A stretch of DNA of 59,914 bases from an uncultured Planctomycetia bacterium (GCA_903929765.1 CAIYVX010000067.1:1-59914), one strand, 5' to 3'; counted from the first letter of the stretch, positions 50,379-59,741 are shown. Notes: a model not told the origin generated them from the letters alone. Made by a program: numbers and translations.

Positions 50379-50425
50379 GAAACAAAGCCGGCCTCGCACT
50401 CCAAGTGCGAGGCCGGCTTTGTTTC
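50379..50425. terminator. Strong bidirectional-type terminator hairpin
   Basis: The 22-base arm beginning GAAACAAAGCCGGCCTCGCA (50379-50400) pairs perfectly with the arm ending GGCCGGCTTTGTTTC (50404-50425) across a 3-base loop. It ends the protease transcript 80 bases after the stop. Confidence 0.9.
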
Positions 50426-50730
50426 AAATCGCTGCGGAAAGGGCGGCCACTATGGTCAGACAGAAACAGCTCCCAGGGCGACGATTTGACATGATGCATA
50501 AAAGCTACGCCTGTTACCACGGACAACACTAGTCGTAAGTCCTTATTTTATAGTATGTTACGACGTTTAAACTGCCGTTGCTCATGGATCGTTGTTTCTG
50601 AAAACTAACAATAGGGCTATGTGAGTCGAGTCAATGGTAGAACAGAAAAATAAAATGAAAAAATTATAACTTGTTGTTGTAGCATTAGTTACGACTTTTT
50701 TTATCGTTGTGTTTTGTCAAATCGTCCGCG

Positions 50731-50746
50731 TGGCACGACCTTTGCT
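50731..50746 (+). promoter_or_regulatory. Predicted sigma-54 promoter
   Basis: TGGCACGACCTTTGCT matches the -24/-12 consensus TGGCACG-N4-TTGCW exactly. Transcription would start near 50757. No protein-coding gene follows on this strand. Confidence 0.7.
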
Positions 50747-50756
50747 ATTTAAGAGA

Positions 50757-51060
50757 GCAGTACAGCCCGCTCGCTTGGCATTGCTTAGATTATCCCGCAT
50801 AAGCCCTCCCCCGGGTGCGAGAGTCTCAGCAAACATGCCAAAACCCCCTTCACACTCTAAGCGGCGGGCTTAGAAAGCAGCCTGGCCTTGGGCCAGCGAA
50901 GTTATAAGAAGTTGGTTGAGAGTTTGGAAGTTCCGTGAATCATAAAAGTTGGTTGTACTGAAGGGAGCTTCAATCCCCGCAACTTGGGCGGTGCCTTCCC
51001 TCCAGGTCCCGCCCACTTAACGAAAACCGGGTCGTGGCGAGCAATCGCCACGGCCTGTTT
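50757..51060 (+). ncRNA. Candidate structured non-coding RNA
   Basis: About 300 bases between the sigma-54 promoter and a terminator-like hairpin. Four stems are visible: TAAGCCC/GGGCTTA (50800-50806 with 50866-50872), CTGGCC/GGCCAG (50882-50896), TGGGCGG/CCGCCCA (50985-51015) and CGTGGCGA/TCGCCACG (51033-51052) followed by CCTGTTTCTTT. A direct repeat AAGTTGGTTG occurs twice in the middle. The only small ORF, 12 codons at 50835, lacks a ribosome-binding site. No known RNA family is recognised. Confidence 0.4.
51033..51052. terminator. Terminator-like hairpin between ncRNA candidate and nth
   Basis: CGTGGCGA-GCAA-TCGCCACG is an 8-bp perfect stem with a 4-base loop. It could end nth on the minus strand (followed by ACCCGGTTTTCG) or the candidate RNA on the plus strand. 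Confidence 0.6.
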
Positions 51061-51081
51061 CTTTGCGCGCTGAACCGGCAG

Positions 51082-51723
51082 TCAAGTGATGGCGGACGCC
51101 GAAGGGCAAAGGTCATTGAGCGGACAGTCGGGGCAACGGGGGGTGCGAGCCACACAGATGCGACGACCGAGTTGAATCAGTTCGTGGCCGGCGCGGACCC
51201 AATCCTTCTCGGAAACCAATTTGTTCAAATCCTGCTCGATCTTGACCGGATCGGAATGCTTCGTCCATCCGAGCCGCGCCGCCACGCGCTTGACGTGGGT
51301 ATCGACCACGAAACCGCCGGGCCGCGCGCCGCTGTTGCCCAGGACGACGTTGGCCGTCTTGCGACCGACGCCGGGCAGTTCGACCAGTTCGTCGATTGTC
51401 GTGGGAACCCGTCCGCCATGCTTTTCGACGAGGGCGCTGCAAAAACCCTGGATGCTTTTGGCCTTGGTGTGATAGAAGCCGCACGACCGGATGGCTTCTT
51501 CCAACTCCGCCGGCGGCGCCTCGGCATAAGCCCGGGCGGTACGGTATTTTTTGAAGAGCGCCGGCGTGGTTTTGTTGACGCGAACGTCGGTACACTGGGC
51601 GCTGAGGACCGTGGCCACCAGAAGTTCCAGCGGCGTCTTGAAGTCTAGTGTGCAGCGGGCGTCGGGGAAAGCTTTTTGCAACCGTTTGAGCGTTTCCTCG
51701 ACCGGGGCAGGCTTGCGGGCCAT
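51082..51723 (-). CDS. nth: Endonuclease III
   Basis: A 213-residue base-excision-repair glycosylase/AP lyase acting on oxidised pyrimidines. The helix-hairpin-helix LPGVGRKTANVVL carries catalytic Lys122, and Asp141 lies in VVDTHVKR. The C-terminal iron-sulfur loop has Cys190, 197, 200 and 206 in the C-x6-C-x2-C-x5-C spacing. Length and motif order are standard. It starts just downstream of the isomerase gene with a 16-base gap, so it may be the last gene of that operon, though functionally unrelated. Confidence 0.96.
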   Translation of the reverse strand: MARKPAPVEETLKRLQKAFPDARCTLDFKTPLELLVATVLSAQCTDVRVNKTTPALFKKYRTARAYAEAPPAELEEAIRSCGFYHTKAKSIQGFCSALVEKHGGRVPTTIDELVELPGVGRKTANVVLGNSGARPGGFVVDTHVKRVAARLGWTKHSDPVKIEQDLNKLVSEKDWVRAGHELIQLGRRICVARTPRCPDCPLNDLCPSASAIT

Positions 51724-51739
51724 GGGCCGTTCCTTCTTC

Positions 51740-52621
51740 TTAGCCGGTTCGGCTGGTGGCGTTTTGAATCAGTTGACGGACATAGCGCAGGTCGCGTTCC
51801 AGGAGGTTCGTGTAGTCATAGCCGGGCTTCGGCTGGCCATGGGGCGGGTTGAGACAGATCACCGCCACACGACCGGAGGCGACCGCATGTTGCACCAGGG
51901 CCGGCACATCGTATCCGGCGTCCTCCAAGGCGCAGCGCCAGGCCAAGGGGCCGCCGGTGGTGACGCTCTGGCCGCCTTTGAGGTGGACGTAGCCGGTCAG
52001 ATCGCGCAACTGTTCATAAACGGCCACCGTCGGAAACGTGCCGGCCTGCCACATGTTCTGGGCATCCCAGGTGAACATGACGCGACCGGGACGATTGATG
52101 AGCGCGAAGAGCCGCTGCACTTCCGCCGGAGAGGAGAGGATGCAGCCGCGCACCTCGTTTTCTATGGTCGCCATGAAACCGGCGTCGGCGATGCGGTCAA
52201 TGGCCTGCTGGTAGGCCGCGATGAGCCAGGGGTGGCGCTGCTCGACCTCGGCTACGGCGTCGGCCACCTGGTCGCGGCGGCTGGTGGTCGCGCCGAGCAG
52301 TCGCAGCACCTGCGGCCGCAAGAGCCTGGCCAATTCGATCAGGCGGGCCACCCGGTCGTCGAGTCCGGCGGTGAACAGAGGGCCGCCCTGTTCCACGTCC
52401 GCGTGAAACAGGACGCTCGACAGACAATAGACCTTCAGGCCGCGGCGGTCGATCATTTCGGCCGCCTGCGCCGCCTCGGCATCGGTCAGATCCAACAGGC
52501 TCCGACCGAGAATCGCGTCCTTGAGATCGAGTAACTTCAGCCCCCGGTCCCGCTGGAAATCCAGGGCCGCGGCGAAGTCGGGCGAGGCCATGGCATTGAG
52601 CATTGTGATTTGAACGGTCAT
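51740..52621 (-). CDS. Sugar phosphate isomerase/epimerase (TIM barrel)
   Basis: A 293-residue xylose-isomerase-like TIM-barrel protein. Metal-binding candidates are Glu in FMATIENEVRGC, Asp in VMFTWDAQN, and His in LTGYVHLKGGQ. The last conserved Glu or acid near the C-terminus is not obvious. It lies between nth and a Gfo/Idh/MocA gene, 11 bases after the latter, in a compact minus-strand operon with a cupin and a second oxidoreductase. This set resembles pathways that oxidise, isomerise and reduce an unusual sugar. The substrate is unknown. Confidence 0.83.
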   Translation of the reverse strand: MTVQITMLNAMASPDFAAALDFQRDRGLKLLDLKDAILGRSLLDLTDAEAAQAAEMIDRRGLKVYCLSSVLFHADVEQGGPLFTAGLDDRVARLIELARLLRPQVLRLLGATTSRRDQVADAVAEVEQRHPWLIAAYQQAIDRIADAGFMATIENEVRGCILSSPAEVQRLFALINRPGRVMFTWDAQNMWQAGTFPTVAVYEQLRDLTGYVHLKGGQSVTTGGPLAWRCALEDAGYDVPALVQHAVASGRVAVICLNPPHGQPKPGYDYTNLLERDLRYVRQLIQNATSRTG

Positions 52622-52632
52622 GCTTTGGTCCT

Positions 52633-53688
52633 TCAGGAAGGGGATGAAGTTGATGGTATGGCGACCTCCCGGCCGGTGCGCGCCGACTCATAGCCGGCAT
52701 TGAGCACGTGGGTGATGTAGGCGGCGTCCTCGGCCGTGATGAGGGGCGCGGTCCGCTGGGCAATGGCCTCAAGAAAATCGTCGACGATGGTGAGCGGCTT
52801 GGCCCCGGCGCCGGTGGCCGGAACGAGTTGCCCGGACAAATCTTCCCACTGCCCGTCGGCCAGGCGGCACCGGCCGACCCGCAACGGCGCGGCCACGCCG
52901 TCGGTCCGACAGAAGGACGCGCCGCCGCGCGTGCCGTAGAACTCGTACTCCATACGATCCCCGAAGTGGGGAATGTGGGCCACATAACTGCATTGCAGAT
53001 TGACGGTCAGGTTCCCATCAAAGATCAAAGTCGCCGTGGCAAAGTCTTCGACTTCGGTCCCGGTGAGATAGTTGTGGCTGGTGGAGCGGATGGCGCGGAT
53101 CGGCCGCCGGTCGAGGATGTACCAGACGGCGTCGATCAGGTGTGAGCCGCGACCGATAAGAATGCCGCCGCCAGCCTTGTCTTTCTGGAGCCGCCAACTG
53201 GTCCGGGCGTCGAACATGAAACTCGTCCAGCGGGCCATCCAGCGGACATTGGCTTCATAGAGGTCGCCGATGAGCCCGCTCTGAACCACCTGACGCAGGG
53301 CCTGCACATAGTCGGTCTGCCGCTGGTTGTAGTGGCAGGTCAGAACGAGGCGTCGCTCGCGGGCGGTGCGGGCCATTTCATCGGCGTGGTCGGAGCGGAT
53401 GGCCAGCGGTTTCTCGCAGAAGACGTGTTTACCCGCCCGCAGAGCGTCCATGACCATCGGGTAGTGCAGGAAGTGGGGCGTGGCAATGAAGACGGCGTCG
53501 AGTTCCGGGAGCTTGAGCAATTCGCGGTAATCCGTGAAGCTCCGGGCCACGCCGTGGGCCTCGGCGACGCGTGCGGCGGCCAGGGCGTCCAGATCGCAAA
53601 CGGCCAGCACACGAACTTCAGCTCGTCGCCGCAGCGCTTCGAAGTAACTTGCCCCGTAGCCTTGAATGCCAATGATGGCGACGTTCAT
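52633..53688 (-). CDS. Gfo/Idh/MocA family oxidoreductase
   Basis: A 351-residue NAD(P)-dependent oxidoreductase with N-terminal Rossmann motif (VAIIGIQGYGASY), catalytic EKP in HVFCEKPLAI, and C-terminal substrate domain (GGGILIGRGSHLIDAVWYIL, with the conserved His). ATG 53688 was chosen because GAGG lies about 9 bases upstream. An in-frame ATG at 53703 overlaps the cupin stop and would add five residues. It is one of two such enzymes in the operon, which suggests two successive redox steps or an oxidation-reduction cycle. Confidence 0.9.
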   Translation of the reverse strand: MNVAIIGIQGYGASYFEALRRRAEVRVLAVCDLDALAAARVAEAHGVARSFTDYRELLKLPELDAVFIATPHFLHYPMVMDALRAGKHVFCEKPLAIRSDHADEMARTARERRLVLTCHYNQRQTDYVQALRQVVQSGLIGDLYEANVRWMARWTSFMFDARTSWRLQKDKAGGGILIGRGSHLIDAVWYILDRRPIRAIRSTSHNYLTGTEVEDFATATLIFDGNLTVNLQCSYVAHIPHFGDRMEYEFYGTRGGASFCRTDGVAAPLRVGRCRLADGQWEDLSGQLVPATGAGAKPLTIVDDFLEAIAQRTAPLITAEDAAYITHVLNAGYESARTGREVAIPSTSSPS

Positions 53689-53702
53689 CTGCTGAGTCCT
53701 CA

Positions 53703-54068
53703 TCAGGCTTCTTTCTGAAAGTGCCGCGCGCCGGTATCGTAGACCACGATCATGTCCGCGTCCACGTCTCCGATGCTCTGGGCGTTGTGCGGCACGCCGG
53801 CCTCGACGATCAGGGTGTCGCCCGGATTGAGCGTGACCGACTCGTCGCCGACGGCGTGTTCCAGGCGGCCGGCCAACAGGTAGAGCAACTCCTGACAGTT
53901 TCCGTGGCTGTGCTTGGGATTGTGCTGCCCCTTCTTAATCACGACGCGGCCGACGGTCATTTTAGAGCTGGCGGTCAACTCCTGGTTGGCCAGCCAGTTC
54001 AGCGAGCCCCAGGGCGTCGTGTCTTTTTTCCGTTCGGCCTCGGCCGCTCTTCTGACCACATATTTCAT
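53703..54068 (-). CDS. Small cupin-domain protein
   Basis: A 121-residue single-cupin protein. Cupin motif 1 is in HNPKHSHGNCQELLYLLAGR (His, His, Glu metal ligands), and motif 2 is in LNPGDTLIVEAGVPHNAQ (His). It could be a sugar isomerase, a dioxygenase-like enzyme or a sensor; sequence alone does not say. ATG 54068 was chosen because GGAGG lies 7 bases upstream and it overlaps the TGA of the preceding oxidoreductase gene (ATGA); the longer in-frame start at 54158 lies within that gene. Confidence 0.85.
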   Translation of the reverse strand: MKYVVRRAAEAERKKDTTPWGSLNWLANQELTASSKMTVGRVVIKKGQHNPKHSHGNCQELLYLLAGRLEHAVGDESVTLNPGDTLIVEAGVPHNAQSIGDVDADMIVVYDTGARHFQKEA

Positions 54069-55174
54069 CGCCGCCCCTCCAGAGAAATAGTTTTGCCCGG
54101 ACCCGCACAGAAACCTTCCAGGATCCGCGTCACCTGCCAGGCCTGTTCCAGGTTGCACTTCGACACGGTTCGTTTATCCAAAATCGCCCGGGCGAACTCG
54201 TTGACCTCGCCGTAGTATCCGAGCAGAAACAGGCCCTTATTGTAAAGTTGGCCGAGCGAGAACTCCGGCTCCCAGACGGCCGTGGTTTCCTCCGGTCCGC
54301 CGAGAAAATAGTTGGGCGAACCGCCGTAGGGCGGCAGCGGGCCTTTGAACCAACTGACGCGGATATTGTTCTCCACCACGAGGTGGTTGCCCTTCTCGCC
54401 GAAAACCACGGTGCGTTCCAGCCCGCCGCGACCACACGACCCGGACGTCAGAGCGAGGGTGGCCACCGCTCCGGAGGCGAAGGTGAACATGGTCAGCCCC
54501 GCGCCGCCGGCGGCGCGTTCGTAGTAGAGCGTCTGCGGAGGACCCAGCAGAAAAATAAGCAGCGAGGCCGGATGGACAAGGTGGTCGACAAACGAGACAA
54601 CGCCGTTCACCCGCCGGCCTTCGTCATAATACTGCCGGAATTCCTCGACGGTAGGAATCGCCTCCGGGTATTGGAGCGTGACGATTTGCGACCGGCCGAA
54701 GGCGGGCTGATCCATGATCTCGCGGGCCTTTTCGTTGGCCGGGTAAAACATCATCTTCATGCCGACCATGACGGTGCGACCGGCTTTCGTGGCGGCCCGT
54801 TGCATCCGCTCGATGTCGGCACAGGTGGCGGCCGGCGGCTTTTCCAGCCAGACGTGGTACCCGGCCTCCAGGCAATCGACGACCAGGTCGGGATAGCCCG
54901 GACGGCCGCGCTGGTCGTAGCCGACGACGATGAAGACGGCCTCGAAACCGCCCTCGGCGAGCATCTGGCGATGGTCGGTGTAGGATTTCTCCGCCCCGAA
55001 CTTGGCGGCAAAGGCCGCGGCCTTGCCGGGCGCCATGTCGCACGTGGCCACGAGCTTCACCGGGGCAAAGTGGAAGGTCGGATAGATGTTGCGAAAGGCG
55101 TGGCTGCCGCAACCGATGAAGGCGGCCCGAATCTCCGGCTCGTCCTGCAACTCACCATGAAAACCAATACGCAT
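54065..55174 (-). CDS. Gfo/Idh/MocA family oxidoreductase
   Basis: A 369-residue oxidoreductase with the Rossmann motif slightly internal (RAAFIGCGSHAFRN, after about 15 extra residues), the EKP motif in HVWLEKPPAAT, and the C-terminal domain with FVDHLVHPASLLIFLLG. It heads a four- to five-gene minus-strand operon (cupin, oxidoreductase, isomerase, perhaps nth). AGGAG precedes ATG 55174. It diverges from the large glycosyl hydrolase gene, so glycan release and sugar conversion may be controlled together from the 158-base gap. Confidence 0.9.
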   Translation of the reverse strand: MRIGFHGELQDEPEIRAAFIGCGSHAFRNIYPTFHFAPVKLVATCDMAPGKAAAFAAKFGAEKSYTDHRQMLAEGGFEAVFIVVGYDQRGRPGYPDLVVDCLEAGYHVWLEKPPAATCADIERMQRAATKAGRTVMVGMKMMFYPANEKAREIMDQPAFGRSQIVTLQYPEAIPTVEEFRQYYDEGRRVNGVVSFVDHLVHPASLLIFLLGPPQTLYYERAAGGAGLTMFTFASGAVATLALTSGSCGRGGLERTVVFGEKGNHLVVENNIRVSWFKGPLPPYGGSPNYFLGGPEETTAVWEPEFSLGQLYNKGLFLLGYYGEVNEFARAILDKRTVSKCNLEQAWQVTRILEGFCAGPGKTISLEGRR

Positions 55175-55264
55175 GACAGAGTTCTCCTAACAACCCGGTA
55201 ACTACAGCCTAAAAGCAGACGCGATAATCATATCTTGGAATTGTGGCCGGGGCACGGAAAAATC

Positions 55265-55293
55265 TTGTGGCTCGGCGCGGGCCGGGATAGATT
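55265..55293 (+). promoter_or_regulatory. Predicted promoter of the large glycosyl hydrolase gene
   Basis: TTGTGG (55265-55270) and TAGATT (55288-55293) are 17 bases apart. The start site would be near 55300, 33 bases before ATG 55333. Confidence 0.5.
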
Positions 55294-55332
55294 AAGCGTT
55301 CGGAAAACTTTTTCCCAGACAAAGGAATAGCC

Positions 55333-58300
55333 ATGAGCGTATTGAAGGATTTTCGCCAGCCCCCGGCGGAGTACCGCTTCGCCCCGTTCTGGTTCTGGAA
55401 CCACGAACTGAAAACCGAGGAACTGGAGCGGCAGATTCTGGAACTGAAAGAGCAGGGCTGCGGCGGGTTCATCATGCACGCCCGCCACGGCCTGCTCACG
55501 CCGTACCTGGGCCGCGACTGGTTGGCGGCCGTGGAACATTGCGCCAAGGTGGCCGAGCGCGAAGGGATGTGGGCCTGGCTCTATGACGAGGACAACTGGC
55601 CCTCAGGCACGGTCGGCATGCGAATGGCCCGCGAGCATCCCGAGTTTCGCATGAGCCAGATCTGGATCAGCGACGAGGCGGACCTCGCCAAGGGCGAGAC
55701 GCTGGAGCGCGAGGTGAAGATCGAGGATGATCTGTTCTGCGTCCTGGCGATTCCGCTGGCCGACGGGCAGGCGGTCTGGGGCAAGGAAAAGGAACTGACC
55801 AGCCGGGTGAAGGACGGGCGGTTGAAGTACACGGCCTCGGCGGCGACGGAGAAGGTGGCCGTCTTTTCGCGGGCCTGGTTCCCCGGACATTTCGCCGGCG
55901 GCTACGCGGATACGTTGAACAAGGAAGCCATTGAGTGGTTCATCGGCGAAACGCACCAGAAATACGCCGAGCGGCTGGGCCGGATGTTGGGGCGGAGCGT
56001 CAAGGGCATCTTCACCGACGAGCCGAGCACATGGTACGCATCGCATAAGCGGAGCATTCAGTTTACGGACGAATTGCCGGAACGGTTCAAGAAGGAACAC
56101 AAGACTGATTTCACCCGGGCGCTCGTCGCACTATTCTTTCCCGCCGGCCAGGAGACGCCGCGCGTGCGGCTCCAGTTCCACCGCACGGTGCAGGCGATGT
56201 ACGTCGAGGCGTTTTTCAAACCGATTTACGATTGGTGCCGGCGGCACGGCCTGCGGTCCATCGGGCACATAGACTCCGAAGGCGAACTGGCTGCCCAGGT
56301 CAAGGAACAGACCGACTATTTCGCCACCGCCGAGTACATGCACTATGCCGGCGTGGACACGCTCTTCGATTCGACCTTCCGCCGGGCCGGGCTGCCCAAC
56401 AATCATGTGGCGGCAAAACTGGCCTCCAGCGCCGAACACCTGCTGGAAAAAGAGCGGACCATGGCCGAGGCCTTCGGCGTGGCCGCAGGCTGGGAACTTT
56501 CGCTGCCGACACTGAAATGGCTCGGCGATTTCCAGGCCGTGCTGGGGATTAACTATTTCATGCCGCATGCGGCCTATTATTCCCTGGCGGGGTTCCGCAA
56601 ATGGGAATGTCCGCCGGACCAGTCCTACCACGTCCCCTACGCCCCGTTCTACAAAGTCTTCGCGGACCACCTGGCGCGCCTCAGTGCGGTGCTGCACGGC
56701 GGGCGGCACGTCGCCCCGGCGGCGCTGGTCATGCCGGTGGCGGCCATGGCCGTGGCGCTCGATCCGGGCCACGGTTTCAATTGGACCGACCAATCCAAGG
56801 GCAACCCGGCGGCGCGGGAGATTCAGGCCAGTTTCGAGGAGACCGTGGAGCAACTTTCCCGCCACCAGGTCGATTTCGACATCGTGAACGAGGAGATGCT
56901 CAGTCGGGCGGAGTTAGGCAAGGACGGCCAGTTGCGGCTCCAGAACCACAAGGGCAAGACGCTGGAAAGTTTCCGGGCTTTGGTGCTGCCCTCGGCGCGG
57001 GCCTTGTCGCGCAAGACGATGGACCTGCTGGAAAAATGGGGCGCGGCCGGGTTGGCCATTGTTTTCGTCGATGGGTTGCCGAGCCAGAGTCCCGAGACGG
57101 GCGAAGACGAGGCTTTGGCGGCGCGGGCCAGGAAACTGCTGGAACTGCCGAGCGTCTGCGAATCGAAATCGGCCGCGGCAGCCTTTGTGGCCGAAGTGAA
57201 AAAACGCATCGCCGTGGACGTTGAGATCGCCGAGGCCCGCGACATCCTCTACCTGATGAAAGACAAGGAAGATCGGCGATTCGTCATGCTGGCCAACGCC
57301 AGCCGCGACCTCGGTTATTACGGGCTGCACGTCCGCATCCGGGCGACCGGTGTGCCGCACCTCTTGGACACGCGGACGGGCGAACTGGCGGTGCTGACGC
57401 CGGCGGCGCAGGACGAGGAATGGACGGAGTTGGAACTCGATTTTCCCCCGGCGGGGTCGCACCTGGTGATGTTCGCCGACAAGCGAGCCGCCAAGGAAGA
57501 CGCGTCGCCGCGGCTAGAATCGGTCGAGGAAACGCGGCTCGCCCTGGGCGGCCAGTGGCAGTTCACGGCCGAGGGCGGCAACTATTTTCCGCTCCGCTCC
57601 TGGCAACTCGACGTGGCCGGCCATTCCAATCCAGTGAACAAATGGTCCTCGTTCACGAAGACGTTCCGTGCCCAGTTCCATGCCGCCGTGACGCCGGGGC
57701 AGGCCGTGTTGCTGGCCGACGGGCTGTTCGACCAGCGGATGTTTGTGAACTCGATCAAGCTCGACGTGAAAGTGGCCATCAACGGGCATGACCTGACCGA
57801 CTGGCGCGAGGGGACGCATTACGACCGGCTCGTGCCGGAGGCCGACGTGACGACTTTCATCCGCCAGGGGAGCAACGAGGTGACGGTCGCGGCCGAGGCG
57901 ATGTTCACGGCGGGGTTGAACCTGGATCAGACGCTCTATCTGGCGGGCGATTTCACGGTCGCCGGCCACGGCACGCACGAGGCCCTGAGCGTGGCTCGCG
58001 GCTCGATTCACACCGGCAGTTGGGCGACGCAGGGCTTCCCCTACTTTTCCGGCATCGGCCAGTACGAGCAGGAGTTCGAACTGCCGGCGGGCCTGGCCGG
58101 GCGGCGGCTCTTCCTGGAGTTCGAGCGTGTGGCCCATGTGGTCCAGGTCTTCGTCAACGACCAGGAGGCCGGCGTCCTCCCCTGGGCGCCGTGGAGCCTC
58201 GAAGTTTCGGCCCTGGTCCGTCCCGGCCGCAACCGCCTCAAACTCCGTATCGCCAACACGATGGCCAACGTCTTCCTGCTCCGCCCGGACGAGAGCGGCC

Positions 58301-58353
58301 TGCTGGGCAAGGTGACGCTGGTGGCCAAGCAGCCGGTAAGCGCGGGAAAGTAG
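55333..58353 (+). CDS. Large glycosyl hydrolase-like protein with galactose-binding-like domain
   Basis: A 1006-residue protein without a signal peptide. Its start (EYRFAPFWFWNHELKTEELE, CGGFIMHARHGLLTPYLG) is typical of a family often annotated simply as glycosyl hydrolase and loosely related to GH106 or GH2-type enzymes. Acidic candidates include WLYDEDNWPSG and GIFTDEPSTWY in the TIM-barrel region. A middle amidotransferase-like domain (residues about 450-620) and a C-terminal jelly-roll domain (FPYFSGIGQYEQEFELPAGL, LFLEFERVAHVVQVFVND) follow. Substrate specificity cannot be fixed; alpha-L-rhamnosides or beta-galactosides are possibilities. Confidence 0.75.
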   Translation: MSVLKDFRQPPAEYRFAPFWFWNHELKTEELERQILELKEQGCGGFIMHARHGLLTPYLGRDWLAAVEHCAKVAEREGMWAWLYDEDNWPSGTVGMRMAREHPEFRMSQIWISDEADLAKGETLEREVKIEDDLFCVLAIPLADGQAVWGKEKELTSRVKDGRLKYTASAATEKVAVFSRAWFPGHFAGGYADTLNKEAIEWFIGETHQKYAERLGRMLGRSVKGIFTDEPSTWYASHKRSIQFTDELPERFKKEHKTDFTRALVALFFPAGQETPRVRLQFHRTVQAMYVEAFFKPIYDWCRRHGLRSIGHIDSEGELAAQVKEQTDYFATAEYMHYAGVDTLFDSTFRRAGLPNNHVAAKLASSAEHLLEKERTMAEAFGVAAGWELSLPTLKWLGDFQAVLGINYFMPHAAYYSLAGFRKWECPPDQSYHVPYAPFYKVFADHLARLSAVLHGGRHVAPAALVMPVAAMAVALDPGHGFNWTDQSKGNPAAREIQASFEETVEQLSRHQVDFDIVNEEMLSRAELGKDGQLRLQNHKGKTLESFRALVLPSARALSRKTMDLLEKWGAAGLAIVFVDGLPSQSPETGEDEALAARARKLLELPSVCESKSAAAAFVAEVKKRIAVDVEIAEARDILYLMKDKEDRRFVMLANASRDLGYYGLHVRIRATGVPHLLDTRTGELAVLTPAAQDEEWTELELDFPPAGSHLVMFADKRAAKEDASPRLESVEETRLALGGQWQFTAEGGNYFPLRSWQLDVAGHSNPVNKWSSFTKTFRAQFHAAVTPGQAVLLADGLFDQRMFVNSIKLDVKVAINGHDLTDWREGTHYDRLVPEADVTTFIRQGSNEVTVAAEAMFTAGLNLDQTLYLAGDFTVAGHGTHEALSVARGSIHTGSWATQGFPYFSGIGQYEQEFELPAGLAGRRLFLEFERVAHVVQVFVNDQEAGVLPWAPWSLEVSALVRPGRNRLKLRIANTMANVFLLRPDESGLLGKVTLVAKQPVSAGK

Positions 58354-58357
58354 TCAT

Positions 58358-58381
58358 GTAGGGTGCGTGCTTGCACGCACC
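58358..58381. repeat. Palindromic repeat family D, inverted copy
   Basis: GTAGGGTGCGTGCTTGCACG then CACC, the reverse complement of 23002-23025, just after the glycosyl hydrolase stop. Confidence 0.85.
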
Positions 58382-58479
58382 AATCCTTTGCCTGGCTGTC
58401 ATGCTGGGCGGTTGCTTGACAGCCGCCGCAATATAATGATGTTTTCCGTTTGCCGGTGCTGTTGCTGCCGTTGCCGTTC

Positions 58480-58512
58480 GTGGGACAGGGATCGGCCCTG
58501 TCCCTACGAAAG
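58480..58512. repeat. Palindromic repeat family F
   Basis: GGGACAGGG and CCCTGTCCC form a hairpin around ATCGG, ending in TACGAA. Related to the two units at 5860-5936. Confidence 0.7.
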
Positions 58513-58526
58513 AAACAACAGCACTA

Positions 58527-59735
58527 TCATTTCCTGGCGGCGGTTTTTTGTTTTTTGAGGTAATCGGCGGCCACCAGCGCGGCGATGACGCCTTCGCCGG
58601 AGGCGGTGGCGAGTTGTTTTTTGGAGCCGGCGCGGCAATCGCCGGCGGCATAGAGGCCGGGGACGGCGGTGGCCATGGTGCAATCGTCGGCCAGGATGAA
58701 GCCCTCGGCGTCGGTTTCGACCAGGGGGCGGAGGAAGTCGGTGTTGGGGCGGAGGCCGATCCAGACGAAAACACCGTCGCAAGGATAGGGCCGCTCGGCG
58801 CCGGTGGCGAGGTCTTTGAGGACGACGCCGGTGACGCGGTCGGGGCCTTCGATGCGGGCGACGGTGGTGCGGGAGAGGATCGTCACGCGGTCCTTCTGTT
58901 TCATCAGTTCCTCGATGAGAAACGGCTGGGCGGCGAGTTCGTCGCGGTTGTGGACGATGGTGAGGCGGTCGACGAACTTGAGCAGGTGCAGGCCTTCGTC
59001 CACGGCCGAGTTGCCGCCGCCGACGGCGACGACGTGCTTGCCGCGATAGAACGGGGCGTCGCAGGTGCCGCAATAGCTGACGCCGCGACCGGTGAGTTCC
59101 TGTTCGCCGGGGACGTTGAGGCGTTTGTAGTTGGAGCCGGGGACGAGGATGACGGCGCGGGCGAGAAAGTGTTTGGTCTGGTCGTCGGAATTGGTGACGG
59201 TCAGGTCGAACGAGTCGTGGCGGGGTTCGATTTTTATCACTTCGTGGCGGTCGAGGATTTCGGCGCCGAAGCGGCGGGCCTGGGTGACGAGGCGGTCGGT
59301 GAGGTCGAAGCCGGAAATCGGTTCGGGAAAGCCGGGATAGTTTTCCACGGCGCTGGTGGTGAGGATCTGGCCGCCGGGGACTCCCTTTTCGAGGATCAGG
59401 GTGGTCAGGCGTTCGCGGGTGGTGTAGATGGCGGTGGAAAGCCCGGCGACGCCGGCCCCGACGATGACCACGTCGTAGATCGGTTCGGGCAGGGCCGGGG
59501 CGACGGCGAAAGCAGCGGCCAGGGCAGCCGGATCGGGGTTGACGAGCACGCGGCCGGGGAGAACGAGAACGGGGATGGTGCGCCCGCCGCTCAACTTCAC
59601 GACGACATCGGCAGCGCCGGCGTCCTGGTCGATATCGACGTACTGGAAATCGATTTCATGTTCAATTAGGAAGCGTTTGACCGGGTCGCAGTCGGGGCAC
59701 CAGGAAGCGCCGTAGAGGATGACGTTGGGGGCCAT
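58527..59735 (-). CDS. Glutaredoxin-like / thioredoxin reductase fusion protein
   Basis: A 402-residue flavoprotein. Residues 1-80 form a glutaredoxin-like domain with redox motif WCPDC (Cys13, Cys16) and TIPVLVL with its cis-Pro. Residues 85-400 are a thioredoxin reductase: FAD motif GAGVAG (93-98), redox pair CGTC (222-225), NADPH motif GGGNSA, and C-terminal GLYAAGDCR. It likely passes electrons from NADPH to its own glutaredoxin-like domain or to thioredoxins. ATG 59735 matches the domain start; the in-frame extension to 59795 overlaps the promoter. The -10 box suggests a leaderless mRNA. Confidence 0.92.
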   Translation of the reverse strand: MAPNVILYGASWCPDCDPVKRFLIEHEIDFQYVDIDQDAGAADVVVKLSGGRTIPVLVLPGRVLVNPDPAALAAAFAVAPALPEPIYDVVIVGAGVAGLSTAIYTTRERLTTLILEKGVPGGQILTTSAVENYPGFPEPISGFDLTDRLVTQARRFGAEILDRHEVIKIEPRHDSFDLTVTNSDDQTKHFLARAVILVPGSNYKRLNVPGEQELTGRGVSYCGTCDAPFYRGKHVVAVGGGNSAVDEGLHLLKFVDRLTIVHNRDELAAQPFLIEELMKQKDRVTILSRTTVARIEGPDRVTGVVLKDLATGAERPYPCDGVFVWIGLRPNTDFLRPLVETDAEGFILADDCTMATAVPGLYAAGDCRAGSKKQLATASGEGVIAALVAADYLKKQKTAARK

Positions 59736-59741
59736 GATTTG

